DNA from: JAGOPB01 sp964606295
GTDB lineage: Bacteria; Patescibacteriota; Minisyncoccia; Phycocordibacterales; UBA9973
DNA length: 26,095 bases
Reading direction: 5' to 3'
Assembly: GCA_964606295.1 (NCBI GenBank)
Contig: CAZSFR010000010.1
Location: forward strand, 1-26,095
In this document: in pieces, positions 7,531 through 14,049 of the stretch
Layout: every line of letters starts with the position of its first letter
How positions within the stretch are numbered: position 1 is the stretch's first letter
Notes under the pieces: generated by a model
Seen by the model: the letters and a program-made list of their open reading frames with translations, nothing else
What the model was told of the DNA's origin: nothing
Database searches by the model: none
Program-made: the position numbers and the translations under genes

Positions 7531-8442
7531 ATGAAAATAGAAAAACCAAACAAAACAAATTCAGACCATCGCAGTATAAGCAGACGTAATTTTTTCAAAA
7601 AAGCTCTTGCGGGGGCGGCTGTTATTGCAATGAAGCCGGACGTGTTATTGTCCAATATTTCCAATATCATTGAAACGGGTAGTGTTCATACTGAATTCAA
7701 AAAAACTTCTGAAATGTTTCCAAATAAAGAATTTGTATGGGGGGTAGAGTCAGAAGGCAAAAGAGTAGGAGAATTTTGGCCTATACATGGCATCAATCTC
7801 GTGACCAAAGAAACTGACCCGGAACTCTTTGAAGGCGAGATCGCAGATATTCAAAAAGAGTTGAGAGGCTCTGCGACAGCACCTGACGGTATGACGACTG
7901 GTTCTGTCGGCTCTTATGAGATGCAGGGTAAATCACTCACGAAAGGTATAGAATGTGGTGATGGTGTCGTTTACAACTACGGTATCGTCGTCGTGGAAAA
8001 TGGTTTTAATATATCATTTACACACAACAAAGAGATTCCTAATTTTGATGAGTATTACGAGAACGCAAAAGAAGAAAAGAAGACATTGTTTTTTCTTCCC
8101 AGTATTTATAGAAATGGTAATTTTCTAGCATCACAGAATGTTATAGACAAAATTTTGATTAGGAGAGATGTGCCTGATTCAAAAGATCCTACCAAAAAGA
8201 AAGCGCAAATTGGCGTCATTTTGTTTGATACGCTCACAACATATGATCGGGCACGGGAAATCGTTCTTGGCTTGGATAGAGAAGACCAAAATACAAATCA
8301 ATCTATTTCCAAGACGACACACATCTATGTGCTCGATGGTGGGCCGAAATGGGGACAGGCGATAAAAGAAGTGAATGGAAAAGTGGAGACCAAGGGCACG
8401 CGGGATAAGGAGGTTATTACTAATTATTTAGTTTTCTATTAA
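7531..8442 (+). CDS. Exported protein with twin-arginine signal; possible NAGPA-like domain
   Basis: A 303-residue protein whose N-terminus has a twin-arginine motif, SRRNFFK (17-23), followed by ALAGAAVIAM, a typical Tat signal sequence. The mature part has no membrane helix. Near the C-terminus are THIYVLDGG (about 263-271), a GP/KW loop, and a terminal ITNYLVFY strand. This order recalls phosphodiester glycosidase (NAGPA, PF09992) proteins, which end with a DGG loop followed by an R/V-x-N-x-L/V-V-Y strand. The match is partial and the assignment is an inference. The start is fixed by a -10 box 10 nt upstream. The nitroreductase gene follows by 1 nt. Confidence 0.6.
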   Translation: MKIEKPNKTNSDHRSISRRNFFKKALAGAAVIAMKPDVLLSNISNIIETGSVHTEFKKTSEMFPNKEFVWGVESEGKRVGEFWPIHGINLVTKETDPELFEGEIADIQKELRGSATAPDGMTTGSVGSYEMQGKSLTKGIECGDGVVYNYGIVVVENGFNISFTHNKEIPNFDEYYENAKEEKKTLFFLPSIYRNGNFLASQNVIDKILIRRDVPDSKDPTKKKAQIGVILFDTLTTYDRAREIVLGLDREDQNTNQSISKTTHIYVLDGGPKWGQAIKEVNGKVETKGTRDKEVITNYLVFY

Positions 8443-8443
8443 A

Positions 8444-9058
8444 ATGTCATTTCTACAAAACCTCAATTGGCGTTACGCCACAAAAAAATACGATGCCTCG
8501 AAATCTGTTTCGCGAGAAGATCTGGATCGAGTTCTCTCTGCTATCCAATTGGCGCCTAGTGCGCTTGGTTTGCAACCATATCACATTGTAGTCGTGGAAG
8601 GAGAAACAAAAAATGCTCTTATTCAAGCTGGCAAAGAAAATGCGACCTACTTATTGGTGTTTTGTGCCCGAGCTGACCTTGTCCAACACTCAAAGCAATA
8701 CGTGGGAAACATAATGACGACCCGAGGTGTTACCAAGGAGGATTTGGTAGGGTTTCAATCAATAATTGATGCAACTATCAACTCTCTCGACGAAGAAAAA
8801 AGTTTTGCTTGGTCTGCACGTCAGGCATATATAGCACTTGGGTTTGGTCTTGCGGCAGCTGCTGAACTCGAAATTGATTCATCTCCCATGGAAGGTTTTG
8901 ATCCGCAAAAATATACAGAGGTGTTGGGCTTGCCTTCGCATATGCGACCAGTCGTTTTGCTTGCACTCGGCTATCGAGACCATGAAGATCCGTATGATCC
9001 ATCGCGAATGAAAAAAGTCCGCGCTCCCAAGGAGGAATTGTTTGATGAGAGGAAATAA
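8444..9058 (+). CDS. Nitroreductase family FMN oxidoreductase (NfsB-like)
   Basis: A 204-residue flavoenzyme using NAD(P)H to reduce nitro, quinone or similar compounds. It opens with NLNWRYATKKYDASK, the characteristic N-terminus of the NfsB/YodC group, with RYATKKYD contributing to FMN phosphate binding. SALGLQPYHIVVVE follows (38-51), the conserved second FMN-contact region. Later segments AYIALGFGLAAAAELEIDSSPMEGFD and VVLLALGYR are also typical. It begins 1 nt after the Tat-signal gene and is followed 2 nt later by the HIT gene, so the three are probably one transcript. The physiological substrate is unknown. Family assignment is firm; the redox role is from family knowledge. Confidence 0.9.
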   Translation: MSFLQNLNWRYATKKYDASKSVSREDLDRVLSAIQLAPSALGLQPYHIVVVEGETKNALIQAGKENATYLLVFCARADLVQHSKQYVGNIMTTRGVTKEDLVGFQSIIDATINSLDEEKSFAWSARQAYIALGFGLAAAAELEIDSSPMEGFDPQKYTEVLGLPSHMRPVVLLALGYRDHEDPYDPSRMKKVRAPKEELFDERK

Positions 9059-9060
9059 AT

Positions 9061-9495
9061 ATGTTGAAATGTCCGTTTTGCACAATGTTTGAGAATGAGG
9101 AACGAGTCATCATAAAAAATGATTTTGCGTGGGCGTTCCCGACCAACATTCCGGTCGTTCCGGGGCATGTTCTTATTTCTCCTATTCGTCATGTTGCAAC
9201 ATTTGACGAACTGACAAATGAAGAGAGGACGGCTATTTTTGAGTTGGAATTCAAAATAAAGAGCGCTCTCATAAAACTTTTTTCAGCAGAAGGCTTTAAT
9301 TATGGATGGAACGAAGGGAAACTTTCCGGACAAAGCGTGCCACATTTTCATTTGCATGTTTTGCCACGCAAAGAAGGAGATACCGGCATCCTTGAATACG
9401 AGCCAAGAAAGTTTCTTTATCGTCCTGGAGAACGAGAGACAACCCCAGAAGAAGAATTGAAAGAGATTACAGAGATAATACGAAAAGCATTATGA
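9061..9495 (+). CDS. HIT family nucleotide hydrolase/transferase
   Basis: A 144-residue histidine-triad protein. The triad HxHxHxx is H95-F-H97-L-H99-V-L-P in VPHFHLHVLPR, with the middle or last histidine acting as nucleophile. A CPFC pair at residues 4-7 together with downstream histidines probably forms the structural zinc site common in this group. Family members hydrolyse or transfer AMP from dinucleoside polyphosphates, adenosine phosphoramidates or related compounds. The stop codon overlaps the next start (ATGA at 9492-9495), implying translational coupling with the CYTH protein. The pairing of a nucleotide phosphohydrolase with a triphosphate-binding CYTH protein suggests a joint nucleotide role, which is an inference. 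Confidence 0.92.
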   Translation: MLKCPFCTMFENEERVIIKNDFAWAFPTNIPVVPGHVLISPIRHVATFDELTNEERTAIFELEFKIKSALIKLFSAEGFNYGWNEGKLSGQSVPHFHLHVLPRKEGDTGILEYEPRKFLYRPGERETTPEEELKEITEIIRKAL

Positions 9496-10034
9496 ACGAG
9501 ATAGAAACAAAAATTTTAGAGATAAATAAAGAAGAAATCAAAGCGAAAATACGCGCACTCGGCGCGAAAACTCTTGGAAGCGGACGACTGTATGTAGATT
9601 GGTACAAGATGCCTGAACACAAAAAAAGTGCAGAGCTTTGGTACCTCCGTATACGCAATACATTTGATGGTGGCTACGAGCTGACGTGGAAAGGCAAAGA
9701 AGCAGTAGAGAACGGTATTCGCACGGTACGAGAAATACATTTTCATTTACCCGATCACAAGAAAATGCGAGAGTTACTAGATATTTTCGGTCTTGTTTTA
9801 TATGCTCATCAAGAAAAAGATAGAACAAGTTTTAAGTTGGGAAATATTTGTTTTGACCTGGATGTCTATCCAGGCATATTGCCCTTTTTGGAGATCGAAG
9901 GTCCCTCCGTTGAAAGTGTAGAAAAAACAATTCAAATACTTGGATTGGAAAAGCACGAGCGTTGGGGCGATGGAGAAAGAACTCTTGTTGAAGAAAAGTA
10001 TAAAATGAATTGGTCGGCAATGAAATTCGTTTAA
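9492..10034 (+). CDS. CYTH domain protein (CyaB/class IV cyclase-like)
   Basis: A 180-residue triphosphate tunnel protein. The defining ExExK motif is E3-I-E5-T-K7. Further conserved features are LRIRN (about 52-56), the ELTWKGK segment, a TVREIHF strand and FDLDVYPGILPFLEIEG, which supply the basic and acidic residues lining the tunnel. The layout is closest to the CyaB-like branch. Members can be adenylate cyclases, triphosphatases or polyphosphatases, so activity cannot be fixed. It overlaps the HIT gene by 4 nt (ATGA). It converges with the DUF1003 gene with only 9 nt between the stops and no clear terminator. A second, different CYTH protein is encoded at 24553. Confidence 0.85.
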   Translation: MNEIETKILEINKEEIKAKIRALGAKTLGSGRLYVDWYKMPEHKKSAELWYLRIRNTFDGGYELTWKGKEAVENGIRTVREIHFHLPDHKKMRELLDIFGLVLYAHQEKDRTSFKLGNICFDLDVYPGILPFLEIEGPSVESVEKTIQILGLEKHERWGDGERTLVEEKYKMNWSAMKFV

Positions 10035-10043
10035 ACGAAAAAC

Positions 10044-10559
10044 TTATTTCCTCCTGTTCTTTGCTTCCAAGAACTCAGCTCCGAGTTCTTCGATGTTTAT
10101 CGGTTGCTTCATCGTTTCTAGCTCCTTCTCGTTGGTATTCGTAAGTCCCAAGTGAACATGAATTTCGTCCAGCATATTTAAAATGCGTGTAATTTCGTTC
10201 TCAGCACGAATACTTATTTCGAACTCCACTTCCTCTCGGAGATCTGCTACTTCGTTTGCTCTATTTTGACTGATTAGAACTATGATCGAGAGGAATATGG
10301 CTTCGAGCGAGACAACCATAGTCAAGAATCCAAATGGGTAGGGATCAAATGCAACATAACCTGGAATGATGTTTGTATTGAGTACGATCCAGATAGCGAA
10401 GAAGGCCGCATTAACAGTAAGGAACAAAACTGTTCCAAAAGATGACGTCATAAAATCTGCGACGCTCCCAGAGCGCGTGTTTTTGATGTGCATGCGTTCT
10501 CTGAAACCAATAATGATATCTTTGCGTGTTACGCCTGTGTCTATTGAAGATGTATTCAT
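10044..10559 (-). CDS. DUF1003 family membrane protein
   Basis: A 171-residue membrane protein of the DUF1003 family. An N-terminal soluble part (about 1-40) precedes two membrane helices separated by a short loop with the conserved DPYPF segment (about 73-77), then SLEAIFLSIIVLISQNR, whose tail SQNR is a family hallmark. The remaining ~60 residues are charged and helical, probably a coiled coil (ADLREEVEFEISIRAENEI). Some relatives are annotated as cyclic-nucleotide-associated or magnesium-related, but no role is established. A divergent minus-strand extended -10 lies at 10569-10577, 10 nt from the ATG. The gene is convergent with the CYTH gene. Confidence 0.85.
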   Translation of the reverse strand: MNTSSIDTGVTRKDIIIGFRERMHIKNTRSGSVADFMTSSFGTVLFLTVNAAFFAIWIVLNTNIIPGYVAFDPYPFGFLTMVVSLEAIFLSIIVLISQNRANEVADLREEVEFEISIRAENEITRILNMLDEIHVHLGLTNTNEKELETMKQPINIEELGAEFLEAKNRRK

Positions 10560-10568
10560 ATGTGAAAA

Positions 10569-10577
10569 AGTATAGCA
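10569..10577 (-). promoter_or_regulatory. Extended -10 (TGCTATACT on minus) of the DUF1003 gene
   Basis: Read on the minus strand this is TG-C-TATACT, ending at 10569. The start codon at 10559 is 10 nt downstream, predicting a leader of about 3 nt. Confidence 0.68.
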
Positions 10578-10603
10578 TCGATTGGATTTCCAGGGTACGG
10601 GAG

Positions 10604-10612
10604 TGCGATACT
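10604..10612 (+). promoter_or_regulatory. Weak extended -10 (TGCGATACT) before the DUF475-like ORF
   Basis: TG 10604-10605, spacer, GATACT 10607-10612, with the ATG at 10620 being 8 nt after. The first hexamer base is G rather than T, so the match is imperfect, but the spacing fits the rest of the window. Confidence 0.4.
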
Positions 10613-10619
10613 AATCCCT

Positions 10620-10892
10620 ATGGAAATATGGTCACCCACACTTATCATCGTCGGCAACGGCTTGGGTGTACTCGTTTTGCGCAAGCTCACTGTTTCTAAT
10701 ATTGACCGCATCAAAAAGTATGTGTATCTCAAAAACGGCGCAATGTATTCTATTCTTGTCTTAGGTTCGATTATGCTCATGGAATCGTTTGGGGCACATA
10801 TTCCACAACTCGTGACTCCGATTGCGACTATCAGTATCATCGCGTATTTCTTTTTGAAATCAAAAAGGGCCATACTGCAAAAGCGAGTATAG
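10620..10892 (+). CDS. C-terminal piece of a DUF475/TerC-like membrane protein
   Basis: A 90-residue membrane protein with about three hydrophobic segments. It resembles only the C-terminal part of DUF475 proteins: LVLRKLTV matches their (V/L)RSLTVY element, YVYLKNGAMYSI matches YVYLEHGAHYAIG, and a hydrophobic helix and IPQLVTPI follow as in IPEVVTGL. The conserved His of the HGAHYA motif is not kept here. Full-length relatives are several times longer. The frame stays open and hydrophobic for about 18 codons upstream (SIGFPGYGSAILIP), up to a TGA at 10563. This looks like the scar of a 5' truncation against the divergent DUF1003 gene. A weak -10 box 8 nt before the ATG means the piece may still be expressed. 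Confidence 0.5.
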   Translation: MEIWSPTLIIVGNGLGVLVLRKLTVSNIDRIKKYVYLKNGAMYSILVLGSIMLMESFGAHIPQLVTPIATISIIAYFFLKSKRAILQKRV

Positions 10893-10897
10893 ACACT

Positions 10898-11411
10898 ATG
10901 AATTTAGAACTTCCCTCTGAGAAATACAAAAAGTCATATCTTGAAGCAGTAAAAGAATTTCTTGAAAAAGGAGAGTATCTTGAACGAGAACACCTAAAAA
11001 TAGGTCTCGAGAGTGATTTTTCTGAACACATCCAATCAATCAGAGACAAAATCAATATTGAGAAAGTTAAAGAAGGAAAAGTCCCAGAAACCATATACTG
11101 GCTTATCGATAATGAAGAATTTATTGGGAAGATAAATATCCGGCATGAACTTAATGATAGGTTAAAAGAAAGTGGGGGTAATATCGGCTATAAGATTCGT
11201 CCGTCAAAGCGAAATATGGGATATGGATCAAAAATACTCGAGCTCGTATTACCGAAAGCAAAAGAACTCGGTATCGACAACGCACTCTTATACTTGTCGT
11301 GAAGAAAACGATGCGTCGCGTAAGATTATCGAAAAAAGTTGCGGAGAATTTGAGAAAAAAGCTCTACATAAAGAGAAAAACATGCTCCACTATTGGATAA
11401 AAATAAAGTAA
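10898..11411 (+). pseudogene. Frameshifted GNAT acetyltransferase (COG3981-like)
   Basis: Two frames together encode one GNAT N-acetyltransferase. The first (10898-11302) covers residues 1-134: ELPSEKYKKSYLEA at the start, VPETIYWLIDNEEFIGKI, then the acetyl-CoA region IGYKIRPSKRNMGYGSKI. It ends abnormally in NALLYLS-stop. The family continuation, TCREENDASRKIIEK, is in the next frame from 11292 and runs to a stop at 11409-11411 ending in HYWIKIK. The shift is placed at 11288-11291, where TTA-T-ACT needs one base fewer to read L-T-C. Either the gene is recently inactivated or a single base is a sequencing or assembly error. The conserved sequence on both sides indicates the break is recent. 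Confidence 0.82.
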
Positions 11412-11415
11412 TTTT

Positions 11416-11856
11416 TTATCGGAATGCTTCTACATCCGCGAGCACTTCCTCAGCATGTTTCTCTGGATCAATTTTCGCATATACTTTTTCGATGACACCA
11501 TCAGGATCGATGAGGTATGAAATTCTTTTTGTCATGAGACCTCCGTCTGCACCATAAAGTTTGATGACTTTCTTATCCTCATCAGAGAGGAGTGTGAAGG
11601 GGAGTTTGTATTTTGAAATGAAATCTTCGTGAGACTCGCTCGAATCCTTGGACACGCCCAAGACGACGACATCACTCTTCTCATATTCCATCGCAGTGTC
11701 GCGGAGCGCGCAGGCTTCTTTGGTACAACCTGAGGTGTCATCTTTGGGATAGAAATAAAGGAGGACCCACTTGCCTGCATAGTCGCTCAAATAATGGGTT
11801 TCTCGCCTTTCGTCCGGAAGAGTGAAGTCTGGTGCTTTTTCACCTTTCATTAACAT
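11416..11856 (-). CDS. bcp: Peroxiredoxin, BCP/PrxQ type (thiol peroxidase)
   Basis: A 146-residue thiol peroxidase that reduces hydrogen peroxide and organic hydroperoxides using thioredoxin-like donors. Typical features are KAPDFTLPD near the start, VLLYFYPKDDTSGCTKEAC with peroxidatic Cys44 and resolving Cys49 (the 5-residue spacing that defines the atypical 2-Cys BCP/PrxQ group), then a conserved Arg in the RISYLIDPDG segment. Length is standard. It has its own minus-strand promoter with the -10 ending 7 nt before the ATG. It is divergent from the FKBP gene and convergent with the broken GNAT gene, with the stops 5 nt apart. Confidence 0.94.
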   Translation of the reverse strand: MLMKGEKAPDFTLPDERRETHYLSDYAGKWVLLYFYPKDDTSGCTKEACALRDTAMEYEKSDVVVLGVSKDSSESHEDFISKYKLPFTLLSDEDKKVIKLYGADGGLMTKRISYLIDPDGVIEKVYAKIDPEKHAEEVLADVEAFR

Positions 11857-11862
11857 ACGGAT

Positions 11863-11871
11863 ATTGTATCA
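11863..11871 (-). promoter_or_regulatory. Extended -10 (TGATACAAT on minus) of bcp
   Basis: Minus-strand TG-A-TACAAT ends at 11863. The A of the bcp ATG is at 11856, exactly 7 nt on, predicting a leaderless mRNA. Confidence 0.72.
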
Positions 11872-11892
11872 TTTTCGTCTCTTTGCAGTCTA

Positions 11893-11901
11893 TGGTAAAA
11901 T
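11893..11901 (+). promoter_or_regulatory. Extended -10 (TGGTAAAAT) of the FKBP gene
   Basis: TG 11893-11894, spacer, TAAAAT 11896-11901. The ATG at 11908 is exactly 7 nt after the box. It lies back to back with the bcp promoter within about 40 bp. Confidence 0.68.
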
Positions 11902-11907
11902 AGCCTT

Positions 11908-12405
11908 ATGACAAAGAAAAAAGTATTTTTTTTAATCATTTTAGTTTTAGTAGTTATTTGGCTTGCTTCTGTGGCTGCAAATTCGTATAAGCCCGGAGGA
12001 AGAAATAGTATAACGGATATTGGTAATGGCGTGACAGCTCCTCTCGCGGTCGGCGATGGGATAATTTCGAAAAAAACTATGGATAATGGACTTATAATCG
12101 AGGTATTACAAGAAGGGTCGGGCCCAGAGGCGAAAGAGGGCAATGTCGCAACCGTGCACTATACGGGAACATTTATCGATGGATCAGTTTTTGATTCAAG
12201 TGTCACTCGTGGTGAGCCGTTTGCATTTACTCTCGGAGGCAATCGTGTGATTGCAGGTTGGGAGCAAGGAGTTCTCGGTATGAAAGTCGGGGAGAAGCGG
12301 AGACTTACAGTGCCATATACTCTTGGTTACGGGGAGGCGGGATACGGACCGATACCAGCCAAGTCGACACTTATGTTTGACATCGAATTGTTGAAGATTG
12401 ATTAA
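11908..12405 (+). CDS. FKBP-type peptidyl-prolyl isomerase, membrane-anchored
   Basis: A 165-residue protein folding catalyst. Residues 5-22 form a single hydrophobic segment after MTKKK (signal anchor), so the enzyme probably faces the outside. After a ~45-residue linker comes an FKBP domain (about 70-165) with VHYTGTFIDGSVFDSS, the FTLGGNRVIAGWEQGVLGM core containing the conserved Trp, and GYGEAGYGPIPAKSTLMFDIELL. Active-site aromatic and aspartate positions (Y, D, W, Y, F) are kept. No lipobox is present. Likely role: folding of secreted proteins at the membrane. The SIMPL gene follows within about 35 nt. Confidence 0.92.
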   Translation: MTKKKVFFLIILVLVVIWLASVAANSYKPGGRNSITDIGNGVTAPLAVGDGIISKKTMDNGLIIEVLQEGSGPEAKEGNVATVHYTGTFIDGSVFDSSVTRGEPFAFTLGGNRVIAGWEQGVLGMKVGEKRRLTVPYTLGYGEAGYGPIPAKSTLMFDIELLKID

Positions 12406-12440
12406 TTATTTACTAATACGCATAAGTGCGACACAAAATT

Positions 12441-13229
12441 ATGACTATGCACGAATTTTCAAAAGAAGAAGTATCAAAAGTAATGAAGTCACTTATTATC
12501 CTTATTGTCGTTATTGCAGTATTTTTCATTTTCAAAATTGCAGAAACAGCGCGTGAATATCGTTACATTGGTAGCGGTATGGCTGCATCAAACGTAATTA
12601 CAGTGACAGGAAGTGGCGAAGTTTTTGCACTTCCAGATATTGCGACGATTGGTTTTACTGTTCGCAACGAGGGAGCTAATGTCAAAATTGCCCAAGATGC
12701 AACAACAGCAAAAATGGATGAAGTTTTGGCAAAAATTCTGGAACTCGGAATTGATGACAAAGATGTGAAAACAACATCATACTCATCAAATCCAAAATAT
12801 TCTTATACCAAATATGGTTACTATCCAGTAAATCAGGGAACTATCATCGGTTACGAGGTAGCGCAGACTATCGAAGTAAAGATCCGCGATACAGCCCAAA
12901 CTGGTGATGTTTTGGGACTATTGGGAACTGCGGGCGTTTCAGAAACATATGGACCAAATTATGCTATTGATAACGAAGATGGTCTAAAAGCTGATGCACG
13001 CAAACAAGCGATTGATGAAGCAGAAATGAAGGCAAAGGATTTGGCGTCAAAGTTGGGAGTTACTCTTGTCAGGATTGTGGGCTTTTCTGAAAATGGAGAT
13101 TATCCAATTTATGGTAAAGCATACGATATGATGACAAGTACTGAGGTTGCACAGAATGCAATACCAGACGTTCCAACAGGTCAGAGTCAGATTACATCAG
13201 ACGTCACTATTACGTACGAAATACGTTAA
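12441..13229 (+). CDS. SIMPL domain protein (DUF541), membrane-anchored
   Basis: A 262-residue exported protein. A hydrophobic segment (about residues 14-32) acts as signal anchor. The SIMPL/DUF541 domain follows, opening with NVITVTGSGEVFALPDIA and continuing through the conserved VKTTSYSSNPKY segment to a terminal DVTITYEIR strand. Family members form oligomeric periplasmic or surface assemblies and have been linked to stress tolerance; no enzymatic activity is established. The start is uncertain. A GTG at 12426 has a weak TAATAC 7 nt before it, the ATG at 12441 has no promoter or Shine-Dalgarno, and another ATG lies at 12447. It is followed by a strong terminator and may share a message with the FKBP gene. 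Confidence 0.88.
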   Translation: MTMHEFSKEEVSKVMKSLIILIVVIAVFFIFKIAETAREYRYIGSGMAASNVITVTGSGEVFALPDIATIGFTVRNEGANVKIAQDATTAKMDEVLAKILELGIDDKDVKTTSYSSNPKYSYTKYGYYPVNQGTIIGYEVAQTIEVKIRDTAQTGDVLGLLGTAGVSETYGPNYAIDNEDGLKADARKQAIDEAEMKAKDLASKLGVTLVRIVGFSENGDYPIYGKAYDMMTSTEVAQNAIPDVPTGQSQITSDVTITYEIR

Positions 13230-13240
13230 GTTCTATGGAG

Positions 13241-13269
13241 AAAAAAGTCCCGCATTGCGGGGCTTTTTT
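13241..13269 (+). terminator. Strong intrinsic terminator after the SIMPL gene
   Basis: CCCGC/GCGGG stem with ATT loop flanked by an A-tract and a U6 tract, giving a long A-U extended hairpin. The next promoter begins 2 nt after it. Confidence 0.88.
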
Positions 13270-13270
13270 G

Positions 13271-13279
13271 TGATACACT
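13271..13279 (+). promoter_or_regulatory. Extended -10 (TGATACACT) of the VTT gene
   Basis: TG 13271-13272, spacer, TACACT 13274-13279. The GTG start at 13286 is exactly 7 nt after the box. An overlapping ATG at 13284 runs straight into TGA, so the GTG is the real start. Confidence 0.7.
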
Positions 13280-13285
13280 CAAAAT

Positions 13286-13867
13286 GTGAAAATAAAAGTA
13301 AAAAAATCCCATAAGATAATTCTCACGGGTATCATCTTGATAGTTCTCTGGACGATTATACTTACACAAGTTAATCTGGAAATGCTCATCGGAAACATCG
13401 GGGTGAGGAATGGATATTTGATAGCACTTGTTGTCGCACTTTTAGGAGGGGTGTCGACACTCACAACAGCGTCATTTTTTGCAACAATAGGCGCTCTCTC
13501 AATAGCGGGTCTTGATCCATTTTTTCTCGGACTCGTGTGTGCACCCGCACTTGCGCTCGGGGATTATATTTTCTATTATCTCGGGGCAAGAGGGAGAGAT
13601 ATTGCAAGTTATAAGTTGAAAAACCGTACAGGCAAAATCGAAAAGTGGTTTGACAAATATCCTCGCTGGTTCCGTCCTCTCGGTATTTATATTTATACTG
13701 CATTCACGCCACTTCCCGCGGACATTCTCATGGTTGCACTTGCCTTCATTGAGTACCGCTTTAAAAGGGCGCTTCCGTGGATATTACTCGGACATATTAC
13801 TATCATCACATGGCTTGGGTATGTGGCGAAGCTGACCAATTCTGTGACTGGTATAGGAGGGAATTAG
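13286..13867 (+). CDS. VTT/SNARE-associated (DedA-like) small membrane protein
   Basis: A 193-residue polytopic membrane protein starting with GTG. After a basic N-terminus (MKIKVKKSHK) there are about five or six hydrophobic segments. The central region GDYIFYYLGARGRD and the later YTAFTPLPADILMVALAF recall the VTT (DedA/TMEM41B) fold, in which re-entrant helices carry conserved Gly, Pro and acidic residues. DedA proteins are membrane-homeostasis factors and some move lipid carriers across the membrane. This protein is divergent, so the role is inferred. The start is fixed by a -10 box 7 nt upstream. Nothing else appears to be in its operon. Confidence 0.68.
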   Translation: MKIKVKKSHKIILTGIILIVLWTIILTQVNLEMLIGNIGVRNGYLIALVVALLGGVSTLTTASFFATIGALSIAGLDPFFLGLVCAPALALGDYIFYYLGARGRDIASYKLKNRTGKIEKWFDKYPRWFRPLGIYIYTAFTPLPADILMVALAFIEYRFKRALPWILLGHITIITWLGYVAKLTNSVTGIGGN

Positions 13868-13971
13868 GGGATTGGTCTGCGAGCAAGATTTGACGAAGTT
13901 TTTTGAGTTTTCCAACAAAGAGATGGGGTTTAGGTAAAAGCTCCTCGACTGCGTAGGCAGATATTACTGGG

Positions 13972-14000
13972 TTGACATATATGCCCAAATACTATAAAGT
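13972..14000 (+). promoter_or_regulatory. Candidate sigma70-like promoter upstream of secE
   Basis: TTGACA at 13972-13977 is a perfect -35. Possible -10 boxes are TATAAA (13993-13998, spacer 15) or TAAAGT (13995-14000, spacer 17). A transcript from it would start just before the terminator hairpin at 14010. Confidence 0.42.
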
Positions 14001-14009
14001 ATCACCAGT

Positions 14010-14028
14010 CGCCCTGAGGGCGTTTTTT
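14010..14028 (+). terminator. Intrinsic terminator or attenuator upstream of secE
   Basis: CGCCC (14010-14014), TGA loop, GGGCG (14018-14022), then six T. It ends 21 nt before the secE start codon and lies just downstream of the TTGACA promoter candidate. Confidence 0.75.
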
Positions 14029-14049
14029 CTTAGGAAAATAATAATCTAT

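Larger units (their letters stand above)
13868..14049. other. Intergenic region before secE
   Basis: A 182-nt gap. It was searched by eye for the tRNA-Trp often found before secE; no cloverleaf or T-loop sequence is visible. The gap holds a TTGACA promoter candidate (13972) and a terminator hairpin (14010). On the minus strand, 13988 down to about 13866 encodes a protein-like stretch (AVEELLPKPHLFVGKLKKL) without a recognisable family. Confidence 0.5.

Noticed and set aside
13868..14049. tRNA-Trp upstream of secE
   Set aside because: No acceptor-stem pairing, no T-loop GTTCRA and no CCA anticodon loop in a cloverleaf were found on either strand.
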